Assembly: GCA_002403335.1 (NCBI GenBank)
Contig: DHHO01000002.1
Location: forward strand, 71,540 to 125,469
Direction: 5' to 3'
DNA length: 53,930 nucleotides
DNA from: Caldiserica bacterium UBA4770
Lineage (GTDB): Bacteria; Caldisericota; Caldisericia; Caldisericales; Caldisericaceae
The notes under the pieces are model-generated. The model ran no database searches. It was not told the DNA's origin and was given only the letters and a program-made list of their open reading frames with translations. Positions 15,651-24,941 of this stretch are shown here, piece after piece. The number at the start of each line of letters is the position of its first letter. Positions within the stretch are counted from its first letter, which is position 1. The position numbers were made by a program, and so were the translations under genes.

Positions 15651-16424
15651 ATGAGAAGAAAAAACTTAGTCGTATTGGTAAGCATCCTTTTACTTGTTTT
15701 AATGAGTGTGACCCTTACAGGATGCAGAGAAGAGGTAACTCCGAAGACATTGAGAGTGGGGACTTCCGCCGATTATCCTCCTTTTGAGTATGTCGACGAG
15801 CAAACTCAGGAATTCGTGGGTTTCGACCTTGATCTTATGCGACTTCTTGCTCCAAAAATGGGGTATGATAAGGTTGAGATTGTAAATATGGATTTTGATA
15901 CAATTATACCTTCTCTTGGAGCAGATAAGATAGATGTTGCAGCTGCCTGTATAACAATAACGCCCGCAAGGCTTGAGGAAGCGGATGCAGTTGAGTATAT
16001 AACGACTGGTCAATCACTTATTGTTAAGAAGGATAGCACTTTTGAGCCTAAAAGTATATCTGATTTGAGTGGAAAGAAAGTTGGTGTTCAAAAGGGCACA
16101 ACGGGAGAAGAGACAATTGATAAGGGTATCGAAGCAGGCGAGGCATCAAATGTTGATGTAAGAAGATATACCTCTGTTATTCTGGGTATGATGGATCTTG
16201 ATGCTGGGGCTATTGATGCAATGGTTATTGATACACCTGTTGCGAATCTCTATTCAACAAAGTATAATTATAAAACAACTGCTGAGCTTGTTGCAGAAAC
16301 TGCAGGGCTTTTTGTAAAGAAAGGGAATACCACACTTCTTAACGCACTAACCAATGCTCTTACGGAGGTAAAGGGTACTACTGAATGGAATAATCTTATG
16401 GAGAAATATTTTGGAGGTTCATAG
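15651..16424 (+). CDS. Polar amino acid ABC transporter, substrate-binding lipoprotein
   Basis: A 257-aa extracytoplasmic solute-binding protein of family 3 (polar amino acids). The signal peptide (residues 1-24) ends in the lipobox LTGC with Cys25 as lipidation site. Family motifs include LRVGTSADYPPFEY, EFVGFDLDLMRLLA, DFDTIIPSL and the hinge-region KKVGVQKGTTGEE. The start is the ATG at 15651, 5 nt after GGAGG; a GTG two codons earlier is too close. It is the first gene of a four-gene transporter operon and supplies the ligand to the two permeases. Specificity cannot be read from sequence. Confidence 0.93.
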   Translation: MRRKNLVVLVSILLLVLMSVTLTGCREEVTPKTLRVGTSADYPPFEYVDEQTQEFVGFDLDLMRLLAPKMGYDKVEIVNMDFDTIIPSLGADKIDVAAACITITPARLEEADAVEYITTGQSLIVKKDSTFEPKSISDLSGKKVGVQKGTTGEETIDKGIEAGEASNVDVRRYTSVILGMMDLDAGAIDAMVIDTPVANLYSTKYNYKTTAELVAETAGLFVKKGNTTLLNALTNALTEVKGTTEWNNLMEKYFGGS

Positions 16425-16433
16425 GGTCAGTTA

Positions 16434-17099
16434 ATGCAGGTCTTTGATTTTTCTATTTTTACCAGCATAAGTGCAATCACCTTTATTCTTGAGGGAGTAG
16501 GAGATACGCTTCTTCTTACCTTTGCAGCTATTAGTATTGGCTTGATTATAGGGTCTTTACTTTCTTTCGGGGAGGTCTATGCACCTCCCTTTTTCGCTAT
16601 TCCCGTTAGATTAATTGGAGAAATCCTCCGGGGAATACCCCTTATGGTATTTTTTTTCCTCCTCTTCCTTGGCTTGAGACTTGATGTGTGGCAGTCGGCT
16701 ATCATAGGGCTTGGTTTAAGAAGCGCTGCCTTCCAGGGACAGATATTAAGAAGCTCTCTTGAAGCAGTGAGTATTGGGCAACTGGATGCCGCCATGAGCC
16801 TTGGAATGACAAGACCCCAGGTTTTCAGGGAAATTCTTCTTCCACAGGCTATAAGGATTATGATTCCAGGTTGGTCAAATGAGTTCATAACAGTTCTTAA
16901 GGATACATCTATTGCATTTGTATTAAGCTTTCAGGATATTATGACAAGAGCAGACCTTATTGCTCGTTCCATAGGGAGGTATCTTGAGATTTATATATTT
17001 GTAGCATTGCTTTACTTTGTTCTTGTGAGGTCTTCCACTGCTATTCTTAATGCTTTATATGAAAGAAATAGAATTCCAGGGCTTGGGGAGAAGAGATGA
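16434..17099 (+). CDS. Polar amino acid ABC transporter permease (first)
   Basis: A 221-aa inner-membrane permease of the HisM/GlnP type with about five transmembrane helices. The cytoplasmic EAA-type loop that contacts the ATPase is clear (AAMSLGMTRPQVFREILLPQAIRIMIPGWSNEFI). It carries the family-typical GEILRGIPLMV and ends RNRIPGLGEKR. It overlaps the ATPase gene by 4 nt. The presence of a second, diverged permease downstream suggests a heterodimeric channel. Confidence 0.93.
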   Translation: MQVFDFSIFTSISAITFILEGVGDTLLLTFAAISIGLIIGSLLSFGEVYAPPFFAIPVRLIGEILRGIPLMVFFFLLFLGLRLDVWQSAIIGLGLRSAAFQGQILRSSLEAVSIGQLDAAMSLGMTRPQVFREILLPQAIRIMIPGWSNEFITVLKDTSIAFVLSFQDIMTRADLIARSIGRYLEIYIFVALLYFVLVRSSTAILNALYERNRIPGLGEKR

Positions 17100-17842
17100 A
17101 AGAAGTTCTAAGAGTTGTAGATTTAAAAAAGAGCTACCATAAGAATGAGGTATTAAAAGGTGTGAGTTTTTCTGTTGACGAAGGGGAAACTAAAGTCATT
17201 ATTGGGCCAAGCGGTGGGGGAAAGAGCACACTTCTTTATTGTATTAATATGCTCCAGAGACCGGATTCAGGAGAGGTTTACCTTGATGGGGAGGAGATAA
17301 CAAAAGGGAAGGTGAGAGTCAATGAAGCAAGGCAAAAGATAGGCTTTGTGTTTCAGCACTTCAACCTTTTTCTTCATCTCAATGCACTCGACAATGTAAG
17401 AGTGGGACCCCTGAAGGTAAGGAAGATGAGTTTAGATGAGGCAACTCAAACTGCAGTCGCAGCATTAAAGCTTGTGGGCATCAGTGAAGATCTCTGGAGT
17501 CATTATCCTGCACAGCTCAGCGGAGGGCAGCAGCAGAGAATTGCTATTGCCAGAGCAATTGCAATGAACCCCAGAATTATCCTATTTGACGAACCAACAA
17601 GTGCTCTTGATGTGGAACTTATCGGAGAGGTATTAAAAGCAATGAAGGACCTTGCCTATGGAGGAATGACAATGCTGGTGGTGACTCATGAACTCGAATT
17701 TGCAATGGAGGTTGCCAATGAAATTATGTTTCTTGAAAATGGAGTGATTATTGAGAAAGGTCCTCCACGTGAAGTAATCATGAATCCAAAGAGTGAGAGA
17801 ATCAAGAGATTTCTTGGCAGAATTCATAAAGAGGAGAGTTGA
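17096..17842 (+). CDS. Polar amino acid ABC transporter ATP-binding protein
   Basis: A 248-aa GlnQ-like ATPase powering the transporter. Walker A IIGPSGGGKST, Q-loop FQHFNLF, signature LSGGQQQRIAIARA, Walker B IILFDEPTSALD and switch histidine TH are all intact. Note GGGGKS-type Walker A with Gly in place of the more usual Ser-Gly-Ser. Its stop codon overlaps the ATG of the second permease (TGATG). Confidence 0.95.
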   Translation: MKEVLRVVDLKKSYHKNEVLKGVSFSVDEGETKVIIGPSGGGKSTLLYCINMLQRPDSGEVYLDGEEITKGKVRVNEARQKIGFVFQHFNLFLHLNALDNVRVGPLKVRKMSLDEATQTAVAALKLVGISEDLWSHYPAQLSGGQQQRIAIARAIAMNPRIILFDEPTSALDVELIGEVLKAMKDLAYGGMTMLVVTHELEFAMEVANEIMFLENGVIIEKGPPREVIMNPKSERIKRFLGRIHKEES

Positions 17843-18525
17843 TGGAGAAGTTTTTGGGAATATTTAATAGATTCGGGAGTTTACTTCTATCTGGTCTTGG
17901 ATACACTATGTTTATTACAATTGTTGCTATTGTCATCGGGTTTTTCCTTGGGTTTTTGCTTGCGGTCCTGAAAATTTATGGACGGGGAGTTTTGAAGTGG
18001 CTTGCAATTGCATACATTGAACTGATTCGCGGTACCCCCATGATTGTTCAGTTGTTCATAATCTATTATGGCCTTTCTCAGACAGGTCTTGTAAGACTTA
18101 CTCCTCTTCAGGCTGCTATTATTGGTATGGGCTTGAATAGTGCTGCATACCAGGCGGAGTATTTCAGGTCTGCCTTTCTTGCAATACCCACAGGACAGTC
18201 TGAGGCAGCTTTAAGTCTTGGTATGAGCAGAGCGCAATTGATTTTAAACATACTTCTTCCGCAACTTTTGAGAATAGTACTTCCATCCTGGACAAATGAA
18301 CTTGTCGCTCTCATTCAATACTCAAGCATTGCAATGGTGGTAACGATTATGGAGCTCACTGCTGTGGCAAAGTATATAGGAAGTAAAACATTCCTGTACA
18401 TGCAATCATTTATCATTGTAGGGATCATTTACCTTGCACTTTCATTTATTTTTACGCGTCTTATGGTCTATTTTGAACATAGGCTTTCAATCCCGGGTAT
18501 CTCAGTAACAAAGGCAAGGGTCTAA
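17842..18525 (+). CDS. Polar amino acid ABC transporter permease (second)
   Basis: A 227-aa permease of the same family as the first, with its own EAA loop (AALSLGMSRAQLILNILLPQLLRIVLPSWTNELV) and the YIELIRGTPMIVQLFIIYYGL signature. The start is the ATG at 17842, preceded by GAGGAGAG; it overlaps the ATPase stop by 1 nt. It completes the four-gene transporter. Confidence 0.93.
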   Translation: MEKFLGIFNRFGSLLLSGLGYTMFITIVAIVIGFFLGFLLAVLKIYGRGVLKWLAIAYIELIRGTPMIVQLFIIYYGLSQTGLVRLTPLQAAIIGMGLNSAAYQAEYFRSAFLAIPTGQSEAALSLGMSRAQLILNILLPQLLRIVLPSWTNELVALIQYSSIAMVVTIMELTAVAKYIGSKTFLYMQSFIIVGIIYLALSFIFTRLMVYFEHRLSIPGISVTKARV

Positions 18526-18607
18526 GTTCTTAATTCGGCAGTATCAGAGAAGAAAATGGAGAGAGCCTTGATGGGTGATATATGTCTGTGCGGTTTTGTA
18601 GGGAAAT

Positions 18608-18636
18608 TTGCGAAAAAATTAAAAATTCCTTAAAAT
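18608..18636 (+). promoter_or_regulatory. Promoter of the Na/Pi cotransporter gene
   Basis: -35 TTGCGA (18608-18613), a 17-nt spacer and -10 TAAAAT (18631-18636), followed by the AAAGGTGG ribosome site. Confidence 0.5.
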
Positions 18637-18665
18637 TTAGAGGAATTTAAATAGAAAGGTGGCAG

Positions 18666-20297
18666 ATGGAGTTTCAAGACGTTCTTGTTCTTATTGGTGG
18701 GATAGCTTTATTCATTTATGGTATTACAATTATAAGTAAAAGCCTCGAGGGATTTGCTTATACAAGTTTTAGAAGGTGGCTTAACAGAATTACGTCCAGG
18801 CCAGGAGCGGGAGTTATCCTCGGGGCTGTTTTTACAGCGATCATTCAATCAAGTTCAGCAACCACTGTTACTGTTGTAAGCCTCGTAAATTCAGGGATGC
18901 TTAGCTTTGAAAATACACTGGGCATTATCTTTGGTGCAAACATCGGGACGACAATGACAGCTCAGATTATTGCTTTTAATTTGGGTGTGTATGGACTCCC
19001 AATCTTTGCGGTGGGTTTTCTCATTTATTTTATTTCAAAGAAAGACTCTATTAAATCTATTGGTAATGCAATTCTTGGTTTTGGTCTCATATTCGTTGGT
19101 ATACAGTTTATGGAGAGTGCCGTTGCTGGCCTCAGTGATTCTCCTTATTTTATAAATCTTTTTGTCAGGATCAGTAAAAACCCTATCTTGGGAGTTCTTG
19201 TCTCTGCGGTTTTCACGGCCATTGAGCAGAGCTCTTCAGTTACCGTCGGTATAGTGGAGGCATTGGGAGCTCAGAATCTAATAAGTCTTGATGCAGCATT
19301 TGCCCTGGTAATAGGAGCCAATATTGGCACTACCGTTACAGCGCTCCTTGCAAGTATTGGGACAAATGTACAGGGACGAAGGGTGGCTGTTTCGCATGTA
19401 CTTTTTAATTTATTTGGTGCAATGATTTTTCTTATCATTTTCAGGCCTTTTATTAATCTTGTTTCAAAGACTTCTTCTGATCTTGTAAGGCAGATTGCAA
19501 ATGCTCATACACTTTTTAACGTTATATGTACGTTATTCTTCCTTCCTTTTGTAAATATCTTTGCAAAAACTGTAAAGAAGATTGTACCAGGGGAAGCGCT
19601 TACTATCGAAGAAGGTGTTAAGTATCTCGATAAAAGGCTTTTGAATATGCCTTCTTTTGCGTTGGATGCACTCAGAAAGGAAGTTTCAGGGTTAAGGGAA
19701 GTAGTACACAGGAATATGTGTACAGTATTTGAAATGATTGAACAAAATTCAGGAAAGCTTATTCAAAAGGTAAATATCACAGAAAATGCTATTAATAGCA
19801 TTAATAGAGCAATTCAGAGCTTCGCTCCTCTTCTGGTATCAAAGTCTTTGCCAAAAGAGCATTCAATTGAGGTAAACTTTCTTATTAATGTTTCAACGCA
19901 ACTCGAGAGGATAGGTGATATATTGAGGGGTACTGCAGAACTTGAGGTTGAAAAAGTACATAATGGGATTGTCTTTTCTGATGCGGCGAAGGCTGATCTC
20001 AGCAAAATGTTAAATATCGTAAGAAAGGAGTTTGAATTATTGTGTGAAAACTTCGAGAATATGAGTGAGGAAGTCTTTTATAAGATAGAAGGTGTCGAGC
20101 AATCTATTGATAGGATGGAGATGGAATTAAGAGATGCTCATGTGGCGCGGTTGATGTCAGGGGTCTGCCTTCCTGAAGCCGGTATTATATATGTTGATAT
20201 TCTTTCTGACCTGGAAAGAATCTCAGATCATATATATAAGATAGCCAGACTCGTATTAGAGTTTCACAGGAAAGAGCAGGTTAAGGAGCGTGTTTGA
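18666..20297 (+). CDS. Na/Pi-cotransporter family protein with PhoU tail
   Basis: A 543-aa membrane protein of the Na/Pi cotransporter (NptA/PNaS, YjbB-like) family. It has two inverted repeats, each with the diagnostic QSSSATT / EQSSSVTVG motif and a GANIGTT loop. About eight transmembrane helices fill residues 1-310. The C-terminal about 200 residues are helical with PhoU-like patterns (NVSTQLERIGDI, ILSDLERISDHIYKIARL). Such fusions mediate phosphate transport, mostly export in characterised bacteria; the direction here is unknown. Monocistronic by spacing. Confidence 0.92.
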   Translation: MEFQDVLVLIGGIALFIYGITIISKSLEGFAYTSFRRWLNRITSRPGAGVILGAVFTAIIQSSSATTVTVVSLVNSGMLSFENTLGIIFGANIGTTMTAQIIAFNLGVYGLPIFAVGFLIYFISKKDSIKSIGNAILGFGLIFVGIQFMESAVAGLSDSPYFINLFVRISKNPILGVLVSAVFTAIEQSSSVTVGIVEALGAQNLISLDAAFALVIGANIGTTVTALLASIGTNVQGRRVAVSHVLFNLFGAMIFLIIFRPFINLVSKTSSDLVRQIANAHTLFNVICTLFFLPFVNIFAKTVKKIVPGEALTIEEGVKYLDKRLLNMPSFALDALRKEVSGLREVVHRNMCTVFEMIEQNSGKLIQKVNITENAINSINRAIQSFAPLLVSKSLPKEHSIEVNFLINVSTQLERIGDILRGTAELEVEKVHNGIVFSDAAKADLSKMLNIVRKEFELLCENFENMSEEVFYKIEGVEQSIDRMEMELRDAHVARLMSGVCLPEAGIIYVDILSDLERISDHIYKIARLVLEFHRKEQVKERV

Positions 20298-20469
20298 CCT
20301 CTTATTTTTCATTTAATAAGCGTTTGAGTCATATGTAAATGATAGATAACAATGTAGTTGCGATATCCTGAGTGGCTAAATACAGAAAAGTGATTCATTC
20401 GGGAAACTTTTAAAAACATTTAATAAATTCCAACGTACAAGTTCTTTGTTAGGGGAATCGCGCTTTGTC

Positions 20470-20497
20470 TTGCAAAAGATAAAATATTTGCTATAAT
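20470..20497 (+). promoter_or_regulatory. Promoter of the redox protein/permease/ArsR operon
   Basis: -35 TTGCAA (20470-20475), a 16-nt spacer and a perfect -10 TATAAT (20492-20497). The -10 lies inside an inverted repeat (20486-20505). Confidence 0.7.
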
Positions 20498-20505
20498 TTG
20501 CAAAT
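20486..20505 (+). promoter_or_regulatory. Probable ArsR operator
   Basis: An inverted repeat ATTTGC (20486-20491), 8 nt, GCAAAT (20500-20505) straddles the -10 element. An ArsR-family regulator is encoded as the last gene of this operon and would repress by occluding this site. Assignment rests on position and symmetry. Confidence 0.5.
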
Positions 20506-20517
20506 GAAGGAGGAAGT

Positions 20518-20757
20518 ATGGAAATAAAGATTGCAGGGACAGGTTGCCCCAAGTGTAAAGCAACAGAAAGGATTGTGAAGGAAGTTGTTCAAGAGTTGAA
20601 TGTTAATGTCGTGGTGGAACACATCTATGATCCAAAAGAATTTATGAAGATGGGCGTGACTCTTACGCCTGCTGTTCTTATCGATGACAGGATTGTTATC
20701 GAAGGAAAGGTGCCATCAAAAGAAGAGGTCATCGAGATATTGAATAAGGTTATTTAA
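20518..20757 (+). CDS. Thioredoxin-like redox-active small protein
   Basis: A 79-aa protein of the 'redox-active disulfide protein 2' group, a minimal thioredoxin fold with the active site GCPKC (C10, C13) and a cis-Pro strand (LTPAVLIDDRIV). A GGAGGAAG site precedes the ATG. In many genomes this gene accompanies ArsP-like permeases, as here, suggesting a reductive or metal/metalloid-handling partner. Confidence 0.88.
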   Translation: MEIKIAGTGCPKCKATERIVKEVVQELNVNVVVEHIYDPKEFMKMGVTLTPAVLIDDRIVIEGKVPSKEEVIEILNKVI

Positions 20758-20847
20758 TGTGACAAAAAGAACTCTCTTGTGTTGAAAAGTATCTGACTTT
20801 AGAGTATGTTCTTTATAATGTTTCCTATTGCTTATTGAGGAGAACTG

Positions 20848-21900
20848 ATGTTTTTTGAGATAATCTTAGCCGGGCTTATCGCGATAAGAGATTATATTGC
20901 CACGCATGTTCTTACCTGCCTTGTTCCTGCTTTTCTTCTTGCAGGGGGGGTGGTTACCTTTATTGATAAAAATACTGTGGTGCACTATTTGGGCAAAAGC
21001 ACAAATAGGTTCAAATCCTTTTTTATAGCTGCTTTCTCAAGCTTTTTCATTGCTGCCTGTTCCTGCACAATAGTGCCTATTTCTGCTGGGCTTTATGCTG
21101 CGGGTGCCGCAGTAGGTGTATCTTTTATTATTCTATGGGTTGCTCCCGCAACAAATATATTGGCGCTTGTTTATACGGGGAATATCCTTGGTGGGCAGAT
21201 TCTCGCAGCCAGGGTTGTAATGGCTATTTTGATGGCAATTGTTGTAGGCTCTGTGATGTCTTTTTTATTTGATACCGAAGTAAGGAATGCGAAAACTAAT
21301 AAGGTGGACTCTGAAAGGTTAACAGGGGCATTAGTCCTACCGAAACATCTACTCCTCCTGTTTTTGATTCTTTTATCCATCCTTTTACCCAACTATGTAA
21401 TAGGAGGTGGTAGGTATTTGTATAAGGTGCTTTTATGGCTTATTTTGACAATTGTAATTTTTACTTATGCCTTCAAATTTTTAAAGATATCAGAGATAAG
21501 AGACTGGTTACACGAAACTCTCTGGTTTTTCCGTATGATTTTTCCTCTTTTAATGCTGGGAGTATTTATCGTAGGAATTGTTGGAAAAATTTTTCCTGCA
21601 AGTATTGTGAGGACTCTTGCAGGAGGAAATTCTCTCAGGAGTTCTTTCTTTGCAACCCTCTTTGGTGCCGTGAGCTACTTTGCCACTATGACTGAATCTC
21701 CTTTTGTGGATACACTCATGAAACTTGGAATGGGCAAAGGACCGGCTCTTTCACTCCTTCTTACAGGTCCCGGCCTCTCCCTTCCCAATATGCTTGCTAT
21801 CGGGAGGATCTTCGGGGCTAAGAAAACTATTGTTTATGTTATTTTGATAATTATTCTCGGTACGGTTGCCGGGTGGCTGTTTGGAGGGTACCTCCCATGA
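20848..21900 (+). CDS. ArsP-like permease (COG0701/DUF318)
   Basis: A 350-aa permease with about eight to ten transmembrane helices. The family's paired cysteines are present in FFIAACSCTIVPISAGLY (C71, C73). The repeated half is marked by AGGNSLRSSFFATLFGAVSYFATMTESPFV and GPGLSLPNMLAI. Characterised members export trivalent organoarsenicals (ArsP); others are linked to other toxic ions. The 91-nt gap from the redox gene and overlap with arsR by 4 nt indicate one operon. The exact substrate is uncertain. Confidence 0.88.
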   Translation: MFFEIILAGLIAIRDYIATHVLTCLVPAFLLAGGVVTFIDKNTVVHYLGKSTNRFKSFFIAAFSSFFIAACSCTIVPISAGLYAAGAAVGVSFIILWVAPATNILALVYTGNILGGQILAARVVMAILMAIVVGSVMSFLFDTEVRNAKTNKVDSERLTGALVLPKHLLLLFLILLSILLPNYVIGGGRYLYKVLLWLILTIVIFTYAFKFLKISEIRDWLHETLWFFRMIFPLLMLGVFIVGIVGKIFPASIVRTLAGGNSLRSSFFATLFGAVSYFATMTESPFVDTLMKLGMGKGPALSLLLTGPGLSLPNMLAIGRIFGAKKTIVYVILIIILGTVAGWLFGGYLP

Positions 21901-22250
21901 AAGATTATACGTCTATTTTCAGGGCTTATTCTAATGAGATTAGCCTGAGGATAATAAAGCTTCTTGTGGAAACTTCTGATTCAATATGTGTCTGTGAATT
22001 TTCTTTTGTTTTTCATAGGCCAATCTACGAGGTTTCTAAAGTCCTGAAACCCCTACGTAAGAGCGGGTTTGTCACCCCCACCAGAAAGGGTAAATACATC
22101 TTTTATCATATTTCTGATATCAATGATCCCTTCAAATTGAAGGTCCTCGAGGCTTTAGGTCAGATGAAGTGTGAGGTGTTTGATTCTGACGTTATCGTAT
22201 TCAAAAAGATGAGGAGAGAGGGTAAAATCCCTTATTGCCCTTACTATTAA
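21897..22250 (+). CDS. ArsR-family metalloregulator
   Basis: A 117-aa winged-helix repressor. It carries CVC (C31, C33) in the helix where arsenic-sensing ArsR proteins have ELCVCDL (here SICVCEF), so As(III)/Sb(III) sensing is plausible. The recognition region reads RPIYEVSKVLKPLRKSGFVTPTRKGKYIFYHI. An extra cysteine pair occurs near the C-terminus (KCEVFD, YCPYY). I start it at the ATG at 21897, overlapping the permease stop by 4 nt; an open frame 8 codons longer runs into the permease. Likely autoregulates through the dyad at 20486-20505. Confidence 0.9.
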   Translation: MKDYTSIFRAYSNEISLRIIKLLVETSDSICVCEFSFVFHRPIYEVSKVLKPLRKSGFVTPTRKGKYIFYHISDINDPFKLKVLEALGQMKCEVFDSDVIVFKKMRREGKIPYCPYY

Positions 22251-22426
22251 GAGAAACTTAAGTCTAAAAAACTTCCTGATTTTGTCTCTGTGTTAATTAT
22301 TAATTAGAAGTTTCCGAGGGGCACTAATAAAAAATTGATTTTGAGTATTACATCTTATATTTTTAAATTTTGAATTTTCAGTAAAATATATGTATGGCAT
22401 TTTAAGAGATTAGGAAAGGAGGTTTT

Positions 22427-23578
22427 ATGGTAGACAAGGAGTTTTTGATGATTCCAGGTCCTACGCCACTTCCGCCGAGAGTTATGGCTGCAATGACTCA
22501 TCCAATGGTGAATCACAGGGGAATATTGTTTAAAAAATTGTTCGGGGAGTCAAGGGACATCCTGAAAAAAATGCTTAATATTTCCGGCGATGTTTTTCTT
22601 ATTCCTTCTTCCGGGACAGGGGCAATGGAGCTTGCAGTTCAGAATTTTACACACAGAGGTGAGAGGGTTCTTGTTGTGGACACAGGATTCTTTGGGGAGA
22701 GATTTTATAAGATAAATGTTGCCTTTGGAAGGAACGCAATCCATCTTGAGATTCCCTGGGGAAAAGGTGCCACACCAGAAGCAGTTAAAGAAGCAGTGAG
22801 AAACGATCCAACTATAAAGGCAGTTTTCCTTACTCAAAACGAGACATCCTCAACTGTGCTGAACAATATCAGAGAGATATCAAGTGCAATAAGGGAAATT
22901 TCAGATGCATTTATTATTGTTGATGCAGTGAGCTCTATAGGAATAGCGGAGATTGATATGGATAACTGGGGAATTGATGTGGTTGCTGCTGCATCCCAGA
23001 AAGGACTTATGAGTCCTCCAGGTATTGGCATTGTTGCAGCAAATAAAAGAGCAGTTGATTTTGCACTTTCAAGTGATAATGACTCTTATTATTTCAATCT
23101 AAAGGATCTTAAGAAAAACGCAGACCTCGGACAGCCATTTACAACCTTTCCTGTTGCAGATTTCTTTGGTTTTAGAGAGGGTTTAAACATCCTGCTTGAA
23201 GAAGGGTTTGAGAATACTTATAAAAGGCACGAAGCATACAGAACTCTTGTGAGAGACGCATTAAAAGAACTTAACTTGAAATTTGTTGCAGACGATGCAG
23301 TTGCTTCTCCCGCTGTTACAGGTATCTATGCACCAGAGGGTGTGAACGCTGACGAGATTGTAAGTATGATGAGGAAATACAGTGTTGAAATTGCCTCAGG
23401 GCAGGGTATCCTGAAAGGCAAGGCATTTAGAATAGGGCATATGGGATTTATTAATTCTAATGATTTGCTTGTTACAGTAGGTGCTCTTGAGTGCGTTCTC
23501 AAGGACCTGAAATATGAGTTTGAATTCGGGAGTGCCGTTAAGAAGCTTCTTTCCGTAAGAAGAAGCCTTAATGTGTAA
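22427..23578 (+). CDS. Class V aminotransferase (alanine-glyoxylate / serine-pyruvate type)
   Basis: A 383-aa PLP enzyme of the AGXT/serine-pyruvate aminotransferase group. The N-terminal MIPGPTPLPPRVMAAM...HRG is characteristic. The PLP-binding lysine lies in AASQKGLMSPPGI near residue 191, and the phosphate-binding SSGTGAME and aspartate VDAVSSIG are intact. GGAAAGGAGG precedes the ATG. It heads a probable operon with a dicarboxylate symporter, an Asp/Glu racemase and PEP carboxykinase, so an aspartate- or alanine-linked transamination is plausible here; the substrate is not settled. Confidence 0.92.
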   Translation: MVDKEFLMIPGPTPLPPRVMAAMTHPMVNHRGILFKKLFGESRDILKKMLNISGDVFLIPSSGTGAMELAVQNFTHRGERVLVVDTGFFGERFYKINVAFGRNAIHLEIPWGKGATPEAVKEAVRNDPTIKAVFLTQNETSSTVLNNIREISSAIREISDAFIIVDAVSSIGIAEIDMDNWGIDVVAAASQKGLMSPPGIGIVAANKRAVDFALSSDNDSYYFNLKDLKKNADLGQPFTTFPVADFFGFREGLNILLEEGFENTYKRHEAYRTLVRDALKELNLKFVADDAVASPAVTGIYAPEGVNADEIVSMMRKYSVEIASGQGILKGKAFRIGHMGFINSNDLLVTVGALECVLKDLKYEFEFGSAVKKLLSVRRSLNV

Positions 23579-23654
23579 TAAGTTTCAATGTAGGAGGTGA
23601 TGAAAAGATAGAAGATTTGAAAAGGTACTAAAAAAATCCACAAAGGAGGTGGTT

Positions 23655-24941
23655 ATGGAAGAGGAAAAGCAAAAAAAAGGTTTTATGGATTGGTACTTTA
23701 AGTCCAATCTATTGATGAGGATCCTGATAGGACTCATCCTTGGAGCTATTGTGGGTCTTATTGTAGGGCCTGGGATTAGTGTGATTAAACCTCTCGGAGA
23801 CCTTTTCATTCGACTACTCCAGATGATCGTAATGCCTGTCATTTTATTCTCACTTATTGTAGGTGCGGCAAGTATTGAACCTTCTCGTCTTGGGAGAGTT
23901 GGTGTAAAAATTATCGTCTACTATATGTTAACAACCGTTTTTGCTATTGCGATAGGGCTTCTTTTAGCGAATTTGTTTCAACCAGGGTGGGGCCTTTCCC
24001 TTGCTGGAGGTGAGGCAGCAGGAAAGGAGCTTACGAGGCCTTCTATCATTGATACTTTGCTTAATATTATACCTACCAACCCATTTAGTGCCCTTTCATC
24101 GGGTGCTGTTCTTCAGATTATTGCCTTTGCCCTCTTTTTTGGTATTGCTATTTCTTTCCTGAGAGGAAGCAAAGACTCACGATTAAGCGAAGGTGCAGAA
24201 CTCGTTCTGAAATTCTGTGATGGAGCTGCACAGGCAATGTATATTGTTGTAAGATGGATTCTTCAATATGCTCCCATAGGTGTGTTTGCCCTTATTGCTG
24301 TTGTCTTTGGTACGCAGGGTGGAAAGGTTGTGGGTCCTCTTGCTCTTGTGACACTCACCTGCTTTATAGGCTATGTAATTCATGTTCTTGTTGTATATGG
24401 TGGGGTGCTTGCAATGTTCAAATTTAGCCTTTTCAAGTTTCTTGCGAGGGCAAAGGAGGCTATGCTTACTGCATTTGTAACCAGGAGTAGTAATGGTACA
24501 CTTCCAATTACAATGAGAAATGCAGATGAAAACATGGGCATCTCAAAATCTGTCTATTCATTTACCCTGCCGTTAGGGGCAACAATAAATATGGATGGAA
24601 CTGCCATCTACTTGGGTGTCAGTGCAATGTTTGTTGCCTATGCAATTGGCCTGAGGCTTAGCTTTAGCCAGCAGATGATAATTATTCTTACTGCAACCCT
24701 TGCTTCAATTGGCACTGCAGGTGTGCCTGGTGCAGGAGCAATTATGCTTCTTATGGTGCTTGACTCTGTAGGACTTAAGGTAGAGGCAGGCTCTGCTGTT
24801 GCAATGGCGTATTCGATGATTCTTGGAATTGATGCCATACTTGATATGGGCAGGACCTGTCTTAATGTAACTGGTGACCTTGTGGGTACCACGATTGTCT
24901 CAAAGACTGAGGGGGAGCTCGACCTGGAGAAGTGGAAGTAA
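23655..24941 (+). CDS. Dicarboxylate/amino acid:cation symporter (SDF family)
   Basis: A 428-aa secondary transporter of the GltP/DctA family taking up glutamate, aspartate or C4-dicarboxylates with Na+ or H+. The re-entrant loop RSSNGTLPITM, the TINMDGTAIYL motif and the VPGAGA and RTCLNVTGD regions are intact. The aspartate/arginine substrate-binding helix (DMGRTCLNVTGD) has Arg in a place associated with acidic amino acid substrates. The start is the ATG at 23655 with AAAGGAGG 5 nt upstream. It overlaps the racemase gene by 10 nt. Confidence 0.94.
   Translation: MEEEKQKKGFMDWYFKSNLLMRILIGLILGAIVGLIVGPGISVIKPLGDLFIRLLQMIVMPVILFSLIVGAASIEPSRLGRVGVKIIVYYMLTTVFAIAIGLLLANLFQPGWGLSLAGGEAAGKELTRPSIIDTLLNIIPTNPFSALSSGAVLQIIAFALFFGIAISFLRGSKDSRLSEGAELVLKFCDGAAQAMYIVVRWILQYAPIGVFALIAVVFGTQGGKVVGPLALVTLTCFIGYVIHVLVVYGGVLAMFKFSLFKFLARAKEAMLTAFVTRSSNGTLPITMRNADENMGISKSVYSFTLPLGATINMDGTAIYLGVSAMFVAYAIGLRLSFSQQMIIILTATLASIGTAGVPGAGAIMLLMVLDSVGLKVEAGSAVAMAYSMILGIDAILDMGRTCLNVTGDLVGTTIVSKTEGELDLEKWK

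Noticed and set aside
24932..24941. Frameshift fusing the symporter and racemase
   Set aside because: Both proteins are complete at their ends; a 10-nt overlap with a GTG start is a normal operon arrangement.
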